This document shows positions 14,107-21,681 of a DNA stretch of 42,153 nt, in pieces. Both the position numbers and the translations under genes were made by a program. Source of the stretch: a virus; IMG/VR virus record IMGVR_UViG_3300046744_000316, positions 1 through 42,153 of that record. One strand, given 5' to 3'. Position 1 is the first letter of the stretch; every line of letters begins with the position of its first letter. Below the pieces are notes generated by a model that saw only the letters and a list, made by a program, of their open reading frames with translations, searched no databases and was not told where the DNA came from.

Positions 14107-15717
14107 TTAAAACATATAAGTGCTAGTAAATGTAAAGTCGTCTGAGCCAACACCTTCGTCTAGTGTTAGATTTTTAACTTCAATCAAAATTTTGTTTGCA
14201 GATAAATTTGCTCTAAATTCTAAAGCATTTAATAATGTACTATTACCAGTAAAGGTGAAATCATCTCCAAAGTCAACGGTGCTAGTGCTTAATGACTTAT
14301 TCCATTCAAAACGCCAAGTGCCTCTTCTTGCAACTGGACCCGGAGTGTTGTTTGCAGTATATCTATATTCTACAAGGATGACACCTTTATCCACTGGTGC
14401 AGGTAAGCCCATAAAATATTCATAATCAAGTTTACCTAAAATACTTGTACTTACAGGAAAACTTAATTCAACTTTATTTGGTCCTTCAACTTCGGGTGGA
14501 TAAAGTGCTGTGTTCAGTAAAGGATCAACTGTTAAATCTGCTGTACGTTGAAAAAAGTCACCAGTGCTAACGTTGCCATCTTTTCCAAATCTAATTACAC
14601 TATCGGTTGCATTTTGGCTATTTGCTCCATCAGTGCCCACAAAATTAAATTTGTTATTTCTCGATGTGTTGTATTTGCCGTTGTCAATAATAATAGCCTG
14701 AGCATCTATATTATTAAAAAGCATATTTTCTAGAGTATTGTATTGCGGACCTGTCTGCTGACCTGCTGCACCAATAATGCTATCAATACCAAATTTAAAA
14801 CCATAACCACAAGTTTCAATTCTTCCACCATCAAATTGATTATAACTAGTATCGTCATCTGACAAATATGCGTAGGCCATATTTTCAACGTTTACGTTTT
14901 TAAAAATGTTTTGATTAGAGTCTAATGAACCTATACTTCCACTACGTAATTTAAAAGCGCCATAATCAACATCAGCACTGTCTCCAAAACTCCATTGTCC
15001 AACAATTCTCAAATTAGTAAATAGACTATCTCTACAATTTTGTAATATAACAGTTCCACCGTAACTACTATGAGTTATTGTCATATCACGTAAAGTGATG
15101 TATCTTGGTTGATTTGTACTGTCGTTTGTGCTGTCATCTGCATAATTACCACTACCAACACTTTCACCATTTTTGGTATAGAATGCATTAGCACCTGTGC
15201 AGGTAATCAATGTTTTACCTATACCATCGCCGACAATGTTTGCAAATGGAGGAATAAAGATTGAACTAGTAACTTGATATTCGCCTGCCGGTATACGCAA
15301 TGTAATATTTTTATTAGCACCGCCTATAGGTGATAAAAACAATTGATCAACTGCTCTTTGTAATGCTGCTGTTTGATCTGAGCCATCGCCTGTTGCACCA
15401 AAGTCTGTGACACTTACAATATCATCTAGTTTTTGTGCAATAGAACGCTGAATAGGAGTTGCACCAGTAGCACCCGTCTGCACATTGTCATTAGTTCTAT
15501 ATGTGTATTGTCCTACTAGATCAAGAATGTTGCTTTTTAATGTAAGTATTTCTGTGTTACCTGTAGCAGGAGCACCTTCACTTACACTACCATTACCTAT
15601 ATAAAGTTTTTGTAGATCAACTGCCCATCCTAGTTCACCACTTGAAAGTTGCGGCACACCCGATACCCTAGCTTTACCTCTACGATTTTGTATCCTTGAA
15701 ATCTGTACAACGGCCAT
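14107..15717 (-). CDS. Tail fibre/spike with Mtd-like N-terminus and right-handed beta-helix
   Basis: A 536-residue virion protein. Residues 1-55 (QISRIQNRRG ... LSSGELGWAVDLQKLYIGNG) match the N-terminal attachment domain seen in phage major-tropism-determinant and fibre proteins. VSVTDFGATGDGSDQTAALQRAVD (about 101-124) is the pectate-lyase-3/tailspike beta-helix opening; helix coils with NxF/NxL stacking follow to about 380. The C-terminal third is beta-rich. It likely binds or degrades host surface glycan. The DNA opens with a ribosome site AGGAG and a GCTAAATA octamer at 15742-15749. Confidence 0.85.
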   Translation of the reverse strand: MAVVQISRIQNRRGKARVSGVPQLSSGELGWAVDLQKLYIGNGSVSEGAPATGNTEILTLKSNILDLVGQYTYRTNDNVQTGATGATPIQRSIAQKLDDIVSVTDFGATGDGSDQTAALQRAVDQLFLSPIGGANKNITLRIPAGEYQVTSSIFIPPFANIVGDGIGKTLITCTGANAFYTKNGESVGSGNYADDSTNDSTNQPRYITLRDMTITHSSYGGTVILQNCRDSLFTNLRIVGQWSFGDSADVDYGAFKLRSGSIGSLDSNQNIFKNVNVENMAYAYLSDDDTSYNQFDGGRIETCGYGFKFGIDSIIGAAGQQTGPQYNTLENMLFNNIDAQAIIIDNGKYNTSRNNKFNFVGTDGANSQNATDSVIRFGKDGNVSTGDFFQRTADLTVDPLLNTALYPPEVEGPNKVELSFPVSTSILGKLDYEYFMGLPAPVDKGVILVEYRYTANNTPGPVARRGTWRFEWNKSLSTSTVDFGDDFTFTGNSTLLNALEFRANLSANKILIEVKNLTLDEGVGSDDFTFTSTYMF

Positions 15718-15741
15718 TCTTAACTCCTGAATTATTGTTAG

Positions 15742-15749
15742 TATTTAGC
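15742..15749 (-). promoter_or_regulatory. Late-type promoter octamer before tail fibre
   Basis: Minus-strand GCTAAATA lies 25 bases before the fibre ATG, overlapping the stop of the homing endonuclease gene. It would let the fibre be transcribed independently of the inserted endonuclease. Confidence 0.45.
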
Positions 15750-16629
15750 CGTTGATTAAGTTAAACTGATTCTTCAACTGTGCAACTACCGCTTGCCTAG
15801 TAATGCCCATCCTTTCAGCTATCTCATTATTAGATAGATTTGCGTGATAAAAGTCAAGTAATTGTTTTAATCTTTCTTCTGTCCAACCCTTCCTTTTGTT
15901 CATATAGTCACGGTGTTCCTTATTATATTTCGCTCTTAAAACAGGATCTTTCATACGCTCTCTTCGCTGTTTAGCTCTGTGTATTGGATCACCAGTCAAC
16001 CCGTGCTTGTAATTAGCATTACCAAATCCGCTACGATTTTTGCTGTAATTTGCTTTAGTTTCTTCGCTATGACGGAACCCAAGACCGCCATTTAATTTTG
16101 CACGTGACGCCACTATTTTTTCAATAGTTTCTTTTGGTTGCTTTTTACCTAGCAAATGTGGAACTAATTCGCCGCTTGCAAACATACGTTTTTTTGTTTC
16201 GCTTTGTCTTTTGTTCATTTCAGCTGTAGGCTTCCAGCCTTTCCTACGTGTAGCCCACTCGTTTTTCATCCATTGACGTTTAGCTTCTCTTTGTTCCTCT
16301 GTCAATTTTCTGCCATACATATGATTATTAGGTCCTGATTGATCTATGTATCTTGGATCGCCTATTCCAACATTGTAATATCTATTCCAACATCTTTTTT
16401 TCCTGTTCTTTAGATATGTGTGCTCTACAAATGCTATTTCTTCTTTAGTGCCTGTAAAAATAATTCTACGTCTAAATCCTTGAGGAATGTTATCCTTTGT
16501 AAAACTCTCCATCAACGTAGATGAATGAGTATAACTATTGTCTGGACTGCCTTGATGCTTTCCTATGTAATACATTTTGTTTTTTGCATCATACCAAATG
16601 TAAACAAAGCCGTCATCCGTGTTTTTCAT
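15745..16629 (-). CDS. GIY-YIG homing endonuclease with NUMOD3-type repeats
   Basis: A 294-residue protein from ATG 16627-16629 (MKNTDDGFVYIWYDAKNKMYYIGKHQG); an upstream ATG at 16743 would be buried in the exonuclease frame. FVYIWY ... YYIGKH is the GIY-YIG pair, with the catalytic Arg in RRRIIFTGTKEE and Glu in FVEHTYL. Then follow GRKLTEEQREAKRQW, GKKQPKETIEK and GFRHSEETKANYSK repeats of NUMOD3 DNA-binding type, and a C-terminal helix-turn-helix (NNEIAERMGITRQAVVAQL). It overlaps the exonuclease end by 17 bases. As a free-standing homing enzyme it would spread itself between related phages. Confidence 0.88.
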   Translation of the reverse strand: MKNTDDGFVYIWYDAKNKMYYIGKHQGSPDNSYTHSSTLMESFTKDNIPQGFRRRIIFTGTKEEIAFVEHTYLKNRKKRCWNRYYNVGIGDPRYIDQSGPNNHMYGRKLTEEQREAKRQWMKNEWATRRKGWKPTAEMNKRQSETKKRMFASGELVPHLLGKKQPKETIEKIVASRAKLNGGLGFRHSEETKANYSKNRSGFGNANYKHGLTGDPIHRAKQRRERMKDPVLRAKYNKEHRDYMNKRKGWTEERLKQLLDFYHANLSNNEIAERMGITRQAVVAQLKNQFNLING

Positions 16630-17296
16630 AATACTGCCTGCATCTATTCCACCACTCTTGTTCCCACTCTGCGAACTCGTCTGGCCACAAATCAAACTGC
16701 TGATACTCCAAGCCTCTACTGCACATAAAAATGTGTCCTTCACGTATGTCTGTGCCGTGTACTTCGTTGTGCCCTAATGCATATGCTGTAAGCTGTAAAT
16801 AATAATCCTCTACCCATTCAGGCTTTTTGGGTTTATTGGTTTGCTTAAAATCCATAATACAAGGATTGCCTTTGTATTGTCCTACCAAGTCAGTAGTACC
16901 TGCATAAATGTTAGGAACATAAAGGGGTACTTCGCTTCCCCATATCTCATCTACGTGTACCATTGCTTCATCACGTATGACACAAGCCATTTGATATGCT
17001 TGTTGTGCATAAGGATTACTACCTGCACTTTCTGTCCACACGCCGTTGTCAACATAGTCTTCAAGATACTTGTGCATACGTGTGCCTACGCCGCTGGCTT
17101 CGGTTACAATCTCTTGTGCTTTTTGTTCACCTACACGTTTTTTCCACGCAATAAGATGACTCATATCTTTGGTACCGCTAAGAATAGTAGTTACGCTTGC
17201 TACTGGTGCACCACCTGGTGCAGCGTAACGGCGTTTGCCATTTACTTCTACACGTTTTAATTTTTCGTATGTATACTTAGGTTTGATTAATGTCAT
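16613..17296 (-). CDS. PD-(D/E)XK (RecB-like) exonuclease
   Basis: A 227-residue nuclease. Motifs in order: GVGTRMHKYLEDYV (early conserved His), SEVPLYV, YAGTTDLVGQYKGNPCIMDFKQTNK, where TTDLVG supplies the catalytic Asp and DFK the acidic-x-Lys of the PD-(D/E)XK core, and EDYYLQLTAYALG, the QxxxY helix of RecB-family nucleases. Homologues are common in marine T4-like phages and probably act in DNA recombination or host DNA degradation. The last 17 bases lie inside the endonuclease frame, so the coding end is intact. Confidence 0.85.
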   Translation of the reverse strand: MTLIKPKYTYEKLKRVEVNGKRRYAAPGGAPVASVTTILSGTKDMSHLIAWKKRVGEQKAQEIVTEASGVGTRMHKYLEDYVDNGVWTESAGSNPYAQQAYQMACVIRDEAMVHVDEIWGSEVPLYVPNIYAGTTDLVGQYKGNPCIMDFKQTNKPKKPEWVEDYYLQLTAYALGHNEVHGTDIREGHIFMCSRGLEYQQFDLWPDEFAEWEQEWWNRCRQYYEKHG

Positions 17297-17310
17297 ACGT
17301 TATGATAACA

Positions 17311-17607
17311 TTAAAGATCGGATAAGTCAACGGCTCGTTTTGCCATTTTTCCTACACTGTCTCCATCAGCACCGCCTTTTGGTGCTTTGTCAACGAAACT
17401 TACTTCTTCCTGTGTGTAGTGTCCAATTAGTCCTTTGATTCTTTCGTCTGCTTGGTAAGCTGCATCAAATGTTTCATAGTTAAACTGTGGAACTTCATTG
17501 TTGTCCATCATTTTGTCTAAATCTTCAAATGAAATAGACTGGACACCTTCTGACTTCAATAGTCGAAGTAATCGATAAAGATTGTCGCTGTTTACTTCTT
17601 CAGTTAC
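17311..17607 (-). CDS. Downstream half of probable -1 frameshift product (98 aa)
   Basis: An open frame that has no ATG or GTG. Its only plausible start codon is a TTG at 17557-17559 without a ribosome site. The frame runs without stop back to the A9 tract at the end of the upstream gene, and the residues before the TTG (VTEEVNSDNLYRLLRLLKSEGVQ) look like real coding sequence, forming an amphipathic helix. I read it as a C-terminal extension of the 394-aa protein made by -1 slippage. The body (FNYETFDAAYQADERIKGLIGHYTQEEVSFV) and the tail VGKMAKRAVDLSDL are soluble and of unknown function. An A9/A10 sequencing error fusing the frames is the main alternative. Confidence 0.6.
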   Translation of the reverse strand, partial: VTEEVNSDNLYRLLRLLKSEGVQSISFEDLDKMMDNNEVPQFNYETFDAAYQADERIKGLIGHYTQEEVSFVDKAPKGGADGDSVGKMAKRAVDLSDL

Positions 17608-17616
17608 TTTTTTTTT
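17565..17616 (-). promoter_or_regulatory. Predicted programmed -1 ribosomal frameshift site
   Basis: On the minus strand the zero-frame gene ends TCA AAA AAA AAG TAA. The A AAA AAG heptamer (17607-17613) is the classical bacterial dnaX-type slippery sequence. Eight bases later a perfect 7-bp stem GAAGTAA (17592-17598) and TTACTTC (17565-17571) with a 20-base loop can stimulate slippage. A -1 shift continues for 98 residues, giving a 492-residue product. Confidence 0.6.
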
Positions 17617-18788
17617 GAAAGTGTACGTGCTAGTTTACGTGAGTCAACACTTTCACTCGGTGCTGCTCTACGATCGCCTCTCATAGCTTTTAATTTTGCA
17701 AGTGCTTGTGGATTTAATTTCAATACACCTGCATCAATCATCATTTTTACAGCCGGATCATCTAGCATAAATTCTGCAGGAACTTTGTTTCCATCTTTAT
17801 CAAATGTCCAATATTGTTTACCTTTGATATTTTGTTTTGGTCCTGAACCAAACTTATTTTGAATACTTTTTTGTAAATTTAGATCTGCAGGATCGTTGCT
17901 GTCCATTCCACCAAACTCGTCTAGTTCAACACTTTCACGTGTCTCTCTGCCTGCTGGTTCTTCGCCGCCTGCTGCTGCTGGTGCTGCTGCAAAATCATCA
18001 TCTGCGGGTGGCACAACACCTGCTGCATCATCCATATCAACGGTTGGCTCTAAGCCTGCAGCCATATCGTCGCCGCCCATTGGAGGCTGCATTTCACCTT
18101 CGCCTGTCAACATCATAACACCACTACTCAGTGCGCCTCTAGTTGACTCTAATGAAGCATAAAGTTCGTCCAAGCTTGCTTTGATTGTTTCAACATACTG
18201 GTTACTTTGATCTACGCCCATTTCGTCTCTAACAGCATCAGCAAGATCCAACATTGATTCTGTTTTCATTTCTGCTGTATCTTCCATCCAACCTGTTACT
18301 CTGTCAACCATATCCTTAGCTGCCATAACAATCTCTGCTTGGTCTTCTGCACCTTCACGTACAACAGATTCTTTTGCTTCTGCATCTGCTTTTTTGTTAC
18401 CAGCATCGACCATTGCTTTGATACCTTTAGACTTTTTGTCTTTGGCTGCTTTTTTCATTGGCTCTTTTTTGTCGCCATCTTTATCCAAATCAAGGAAATC
18501 TGGCTTTGCACCTTCTAGCATATCATCATCAATGTCACCACGTTCACTAATTTCAGCATTTAACACATCTAAAAATAATTTAGATTTTTGATACTCATCG
18601 CTTTCAACTACATTACTAAAACTTTCGTTCATTTCGATTTGACTTAGTCTTGTTCTAAGTTTGTTACGAGCATTATGTAATTGTGCTAGTGTAAAAGATT
18701 CTAATGCAATGCGTTTTCCGAAACGTTTTGCAAGGCTTTCGTTTAATTTTTTTGCTGTTACTGGTTTAGCGAACTCTGAAATATTCAT
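17604..18788 (-). CDS. Large acidic virion-type protein, 394 aa (zero-frame product)
   Basis: Opens MNISEFAKPVTAKKLNESLAKRFGKRIALESFTL, then an acidic central region with FLDLDKDGDKKEPMKKAAKDKK (about 97-118), an EF-hand-like Asp run; a Pro/Ala/Asp-rich linker at about 235-280; and a basic C-terminal part with KQYWTFDKDGNKVPAEFML. Proteins of this build occur in marine T4-like phages and are likely capsid or scaffold components; I see no enzyme motif. The C-terminus ends LSKKK at the A-tract that forms the frameshift site. It is preceded by a GATAAATA octamer and AGGA. The N-terminus resembles leaders of several other small proteins in this window. Confidence 0.75.
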   Translation of the reverse strand: MNISEFAKPVTAKKLNESLAKRFGKRIALESFTLAQLHNARNKLRTRLSQIEMNESFSNVVESDEYQKSKLFLDVLNAEISERGDIDDDMLEGAKPDFLDLDKDGDKKEPMKKAAKDKKSKGIKAMVDAGNKKADAEAKESVVREGAEDQAEIVMAAKDMVDRVTGWMEDTAEMKTESMLDLADAVRDEMGVDQSNQYVETIKASLDELYASLESTRGALSSGVMMLTGEGEMQPPMGGDDMAAGLEPTVDMDDAAGVVPPADDDFAAAPAAAGGEEPAGRETRESVELDEFGGMDSNDPADLNLQKSIQNKFGSGPKQNIKGKQYWTFDKDGNKVPAEFMLDDPAVKMMIDAGVLKLNPQALAKLKAMRGDRRAAPSESVDSRKLARTLSKKK

Positions 18789-18813
18789 TGGTGATTTCCT
18801 ATGTTATTAAAAG

Positions 18814-18821
18814 TATTTATC
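18814..18821 (-). promoter_or_regulatory. Late-type promoter octamer (GATAAATA)
   Basis: Minus-strand GATAAATA, 26 bases before the ATG at 18788. It differs from TATAAATA at one base and recurs before 40552 and 28418. Confidence 0.45.
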
Positions 18822-18822
18822 T

Positions 18823-19236
18823 CTAGTAAAAGATTATTTGTTCTAATTTATTATTAATTGCACGTAGTTCGTCGTATGCAACACTTAATCTAATATCTAG
18901 CACATCTTTTTTGTGGTCATCTTTAGTTTTATCTATTGTATGTTGATAAAATCTTGCATCTAATTCGTGTTTTTGTATTTTTTGATCTAAAACTAGGATG
19001 TAATTTATCTTTTCATTTTCATTATATAATTTTGCTATTGCAAGAGCACTATGCTTACTATAAACTGATCCTATTTGTTCTTGTTTTTTACTATCAAATA
19101 AAATAAAGCTTTTGTCTTTTAGTTGGCGTATAACAACAGGTCCAATGCGTATAGAGTTACCTACCTTTACAGGCAAAGGATGTTTCTTCACTCCACAAGA
19201 AATGAGAGTTTTTAATTCATTAATTAGATGCTGCAT
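18823..19236 (-). CDS. Hypothetical protein, 137 aa
   Basis: A small alpha/beta N-terminal part with paired strands (IRIGPVVIRQLKDKSFILFDSKKQEQIGSVY) followed by SKHSALAIAKLY and a charged coiled-coil-like helix (about 80-137). The strand-turn-helix start suggests a small DNA- or protein-binding domain, but I recognise no family. Its start overlaps the next upstream gene by 17 bases. Confidence 0.6.
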   Translation of the reverse strand: MQHLINELKTLISCGVKKHPLPVKVGNSIRIGPVVIRQLKDKSFILFDSKKQEQIGSVYSKHSALAIAKLYNENEKINYILVLDQKIQKHELDARFYQHTIDKTKDDHKKDVLDIRLSVAYDELRAINNKLEQIIFY

Positions 19237-19429
19237 TATTAACCAGATACTGCTTTCCTTGATATAAGACTTTTTTAATTATATCTTTTCTTATCAAATT
19301 GTCAAGAACATATTGCTGTCTTTCTGTAAATTCTTCGTAATCACATAATGTTTCCATTTTTGCAAGTAATTTCTTTTCCTCTAAAGAAATTTGTACTCTA
19401 AGTTCATTAGTGATTTGTTTAAAATTCAT
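19220..19429 (-). CDS. Small protein with possible winged-helix features, 69 aa
   Basis: Opens MNFKQITNELRVQISLEEKK, then TLCDYEEFTERQQYVLDNLIRKDIIKKVLYQGKQYLVNN, an arrangement of helix-helix-strand-turn-strand like a minimal winged helix. Function unknown. Start shares a base with the stop of the 88-aa gene. Confidence 0.55.
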   Translation of the reverse strand: MNFKQITNELRVQISLEEKKLLAKMETLCDYEEFTERQQYVLDNLIRKDIIKKVLYQGKQYLVNNAASN

Positions 19430-19695
19430 TAGACTGCTGTGCTACCAGTTGTATTAGCAGCACCCATCGTATCTGGTTGTTGCGCTTGTTGCGCTTTTGA
19501 TTTTCTTGCAGCGGCAACAGCTAGAGTCGCTGCTCTAACTTGTTCGTCTGCTGATTTTTTTTGTAAGGTAAGTTGACGCATTTGGTCTTGAATAGAAACT
19601 ACACCGTCTTTTGCCTGTTGCAATGCATCTTGTGCTTGCTTAACCGGATCTACCATTGGTGCCTCATCTAGTTTTTGTAAATCAGTGATTTTCAT
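19429..19695 (-). CDS. Coiled-coil protein, 88 aa
   Basis: Opens MKITDLQKLDEAP, then a long Gln/Ala-rich coiled coil (about 15-70: VKQAQDALQQAKDGVVSIQDQMRQLTLQKKSADEQV), ending in an Ala/Gln/Thr-rich tail. No known family; likely a virion or internal head component given its leader and neighbours. Overlaps the basic 86-aa gene by four bases. Confidence 0.65.
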   Translation of the reverse strand: MKITDLQKLDEAPMVDPVKQAQDALQQAKDGVVSIQDQMRQLTLQKKSADEQVRAATLAVAAARKSKAQQAQQPDTMGAANTTGSTAV

Positions 19696-19952
19696 CTATT
19701 CATTGCCTTTACTCTGATACTCGCTGCATTAGTCTTTTTTGTACGTTTTGCTTTACGAGTCATTTTGCTTCCCATTCTTGCTTTGGTTATTGCTAACCTA
19801 AGTCTTTTCTTTACGTCTGGTGGAGCAAAACATTGGGCTACATTTGTAACTGTTCTACCTTTTCTTGGACCGGAGGTACATCGGTATTTTCTTACTACCT
19901 TATTTCCTCTTTTGGCGAATACCTGTCTTTCAAAAAGTTCTCTAATTAACAT
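19692..19952 (-). CDS. Small highly basic protein, 86 aa
   Basis: I chose ATG at 19950-19952 (MLIRELFERQVFAKRG). The body is extremely rich in Lys and Arg (RKYRCTSGPRKGRTVTNVAQCFAPPDVKKRLRLAITKARMGSKMTRKAKRTKKTNAASIRVKAM). Charge and the short leader fit a DNA-associated internal head protein. It shares its leader type with the basic 78-aa protein at 40316-40552. Function unproven. Confidence 0.65.
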   Translation of the reverse strand: MLIRELFERQVFAKRGNKVVRKYRCTSGPRKGRTVTNVAQCFAPPDVKKRLRLAITKARMGSKMTRKAKRTKKTNAASIRVKAMNR

Positions 19953-19953
19953 T

Positions 19954-20184
19954 TTACAATTGCATAACGATAACAACTATAGTTGATAATAAACCTGCTA
20001 CAATTGTGCCTGCTGCTCCTATAATAACTTTTACAAGGCTTTGTTGTCCTGATGCCATTTGTTCGGCAATGCCGTCTAGTTTATCTTCAACAGTGCTTAG
20101 ACGCTTTTCAAATTGTTCGTAGCGTAATGCACACAAATCTACGTGTGCTTCTAAGCTCTCTTTTTCGATTGATTTAGTCGACAT
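19954..20184 (-). CDS. XhlA-like coiled-coil plus TM protein, possible holin-type
   Basis: A 76-residue protein: soluble N-terminal coiled coil (SLEAHVDLCALRYEQFEKRLSTVEDKLDGIAEQM, about 9-42), then one Gly/Ala-rich membrane helix (IIGAAGTIVAGLLSTIVVIVM, 54-74). This is the layout of XhlA-type hemolysin/holin accessory proteins. With the lipase and M15-type peptidase elsewhere in the window it is a lysis candidate, but tail or head membrane-anchored roles are equally possible. Confidence 0.5.
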   Translation of the reverse strand: MSTKSIEKESLEAHVDLCALRYEQFEKRLSTVEDKLDGIAEQMASGQQSLVKVIIGAAGTIVAGLLSTIVVIVMQL

Positions 20185-20198
20185 TCATTACTCCAATA

Positions 20199-20206
20199 TA
20201 TTTACG
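20199..20206 (-). promoter_or_regulatory. Late-type promoter octamer (CGTAAATA)
   Basis: Minus-strand CGTAAATA, 15 bases before the ATG at 20184, with GGAG in between. Two bases differ from TATAAATA, and the T4-late reading is correspondingly weak. The 76 bases between genes 20184 and 20261 otherwise hold nothing I can name. Confidence 0.3.
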
Positions 20207-20260
20207 ACAGGAAATAGCCTTTTCGTTACCTAATAAATGCCTAAGTGTTCTACCACTGTA

Positions 20261-20635
20261 TTATTTATCATCAACTATACCAAAAAGAATATTAATTTTT
20301 TCTCCTTTTGTAATAAAAATTGGCTGATCGAAATTCGCAGTTTCATTTAATTCGGTCACAAAAGGAACCAGCATAAAATCTTTGCATAGCATTTCTAAAT
20401 TTAAAGCGTCTTCATATTCAACAGTAAAATTCAATTGCCAAGCTTTATTGTCGCCAAATACATCGTTTTTAGTTATAAAAGGATCAAAGTTAATAGTTGG
20501 GTTTACCCTAAGTCCAATTGTGTTTATCACTGTGAGAAAGTTTTGTTTTTGTCCATATAAAATTTTGTCTTCTCTTGAAGTCCTTGGATGATTTGTAATA
20601 TCAACTGTGGTTATTAAATAAAAGTTAGTATGCAT
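20261..20635 (-). CDS. Hypothetical virion-type protein, 124 aa
   Basis: From ATG 20633-20635 (MHTNFYLITTVDITNHPRTSREDKILYGQKQNF), overlapping the sulfotransferase end by 11 bases. The product is beta-rich with repeated hydrophobic strands (KAWQLNFTVEYEDALNLEMLCKDFMLVPFV; QPIFITKGEKINILFGIVDD). A baseplate or neck component is possible by neighbourhood. No family recognised. Confidence 0.6.
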   Translation of the reverse strand: MHTNFYLITTVDITNHPRTSREDKILYGQKQNFLTVINTIGLRVNPTINFDPFITKNDVFGDNKAWQLNFTVEYEDALNLEMLCKDFMLVPFVTELNETANFDQPIFITKGEKINILFGIVDDK

Positions 20636-21179
20636 AGCCGTATTCAATAATATCCTTTAGGAATATATCCCAAACCAAGTCTCGTAATTCTGGTGTATAT
20701 AAATCTTTATAATTGTGTTCTCTAGATAAGTTTAACACAGGCAAGGGCTTATTGCAACCTAATAGTTCTTGTATCTGTACAAAGTCATCTTCCAGTGTTT
20801 CGTATTTGAGTATAATAGTATGTGTACCAAACCAACTGTGCTGTGGAGTATGCAATCTATACCAATTACGAGCCCAAAGTAAAAAGGGTTGATAACTTAA
20901 ATTAGTTTCAAAGTTGCTTACTCTACTCAACAACCACTGCTTGAAGTTTGTTCTGCCGCCGTCGCTGAACATATACCAACTTGCCATCCTTGCCCAAGGA
21001 TTGCGTACAACACCAAATGTTTTTTGTGTGCGTGGAAAGTATTCGTTGACTTCTACAATGTGTCCGTGCTTACGGCCTTCAATAGTGGTAAAGTTTGTGT
21101 CTAGCCAATTCGAAATACTGGTGCCAGCAGTTTTAGGATTATGTATAAATGTGACTTGCTCATTAGGTAGGTGTCGCAT
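20625..21179 (-). CDS. Sulfotransferase-family protein
   Basis: A 184-residue protein with the two PAPS-binding motifs: a 5'-phosphosulfate loop FIHNPKTAGTSISNWL (11-26) and a 3'-phosphate motif VVRNPWARMASWY (57-69). Cellular sulfotransferases move sulfate from PAPS to a sugar or other acceptor. Two further sulfotransferase-like proteins lie in the glycan cluster at 30831 and 32532; this is the clearest of the three. A TGTAAATA octamer lies just before the ATG. Confidence 0.75.
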   Translation of the reverse strand: MRHLPNEQVTFIHNPKTAGTSISNWLDTNFTTIEGRKHGHIVEVNEYFPRTQKTFGVVRNPWARMASWYMFSDGGRTNFKQWLLSRVSNFETNLSYQPFLLWARNWYRLHTPQHSWFGTHTIILKYETLEDDFVQIQELLGCNKPLPVLNLSREHNYKDLYTPELRDLVWDIFLKDIIEYGYAY

Positions 21180-21183
21180 ACTA

Positions 21184-21191
21184 TATTTACA
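21184..21191 (-). promoter_or_regulatory. Late-type promoter octamer before sulfotransferase
   Basis: Minus-strand TGTAAATA, four bases before the ATG at 21179. It lies next to the strong terminator that ends the upstream gene, which implies that a new transcript starts here. Confidence 0.4.
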
Positions 21192-21195
21192 GTCA

Positions 21196-21225
21196 CAAAA
21201 AAAGGCCCACTTAAAAAGTGAGCCT
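21196..21225 (-). terminator. Rho-independent terminator of the 21598-21251 gene
   Basis: Minus strand: stem AGGCTCACTT / AAGTGGGCCT (10 bp, one G-U) with a 3-base loop, then a run of seven T. A textbook intrinsic terminator, 26 bases after the stop at 21251. Confidence 0.85.
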
Positions 21226-21250
21226 TAATTATTATTAAGTTAATTAAAAC

Positions 21251-21598
21251 TTATGCTGCGTCGAACGCATCCAAATCACGGATAAGAACAACTTGTGATG
21301 ATAAATCAATACCGTCTACTGTTCCTAATGCTTGGTGTCTAGCTGTCAAAGACGCTGCATCTGAATGATGTCCGTCGATGATTGCAAAGATTTTACCTGC
21401 TGTACCTGTTGATTTGTACATTAATGGTGAAAACTCACGTACGATTGTTTCAATCGCTCCGCCAATTCCGTCTTTTGCTGCTAATGAAGCACCAGCGTCG
21501 ATTTCGATCGCTGTAATTTGTGATGTGCTGTACTGTTCGCCGTGATCATAACCTGATCCTGTTCCCGCTACTGGGTTTACTCTTGTGAAAGCTGCCAT
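21251..21598 (-). CDS. Probable small virion protein, 115 aa
   Basis: A 115-residue Ala/Ser/Gly-rich protein (MAAFTRVNPVAGTGSGYDHGEQYSTSQITAIEIDAG ... LSSQVVLIRDLDAFDAA). It has its own late-type promoter, a strong TAGGAG ribosome site and its own terminator, so it is expressed as a single-gene unit, a pattern typical of abundant virion proteins. No catalytic motif; family not recognised with certainty. Confidence 0.65.
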   Translation of the reverse strand: MAAFTRVNPVAGTGSGYDHGEQYSTSQITAIEIDAGASLAAKDGIGGAIETIVREFSPLMYKSTGTAGKIFAIIDGHHSDAASLTARHQALGTVDGIDLSSQVVLIRDLDAFDAA

Positions 21599-21655
21599 TT
21601 TAATCTCCTATGTTCTCTAATGACCACTCCATTCTCTATGGAGTTTCTTATATTG

Positions 21656-21663
21656 TATTTAGT
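21656..21663 (-). promoter_or_regulatory. Late-type promoter octamer (ACTAAATA)
   Basis: Minus-strand ACTAAATA, 58 bases before the ATG at 21598. It has two differences from TATAAATA. The leader between holds a short inverted repeat (GAGAATGGAG region) and the ribosome site. Confidence 0.35.
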
Positions 21664-21681
21664 ATATTGAGATAAAAACGG

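Noticed and set aside
15745-16629. Group I intron hosting the endonuclease
   Set aside because: Both neighbouring genes are complete and no split gene or intron core was recognised around the insertion.
16630-16743. Longer GIY-YIG protein starting at 16743
   Set aside because: The extra 38 residues are an out-of-frame reading of the exonuclease and lack conserved domain sequence; the domain begins at the internal Met.
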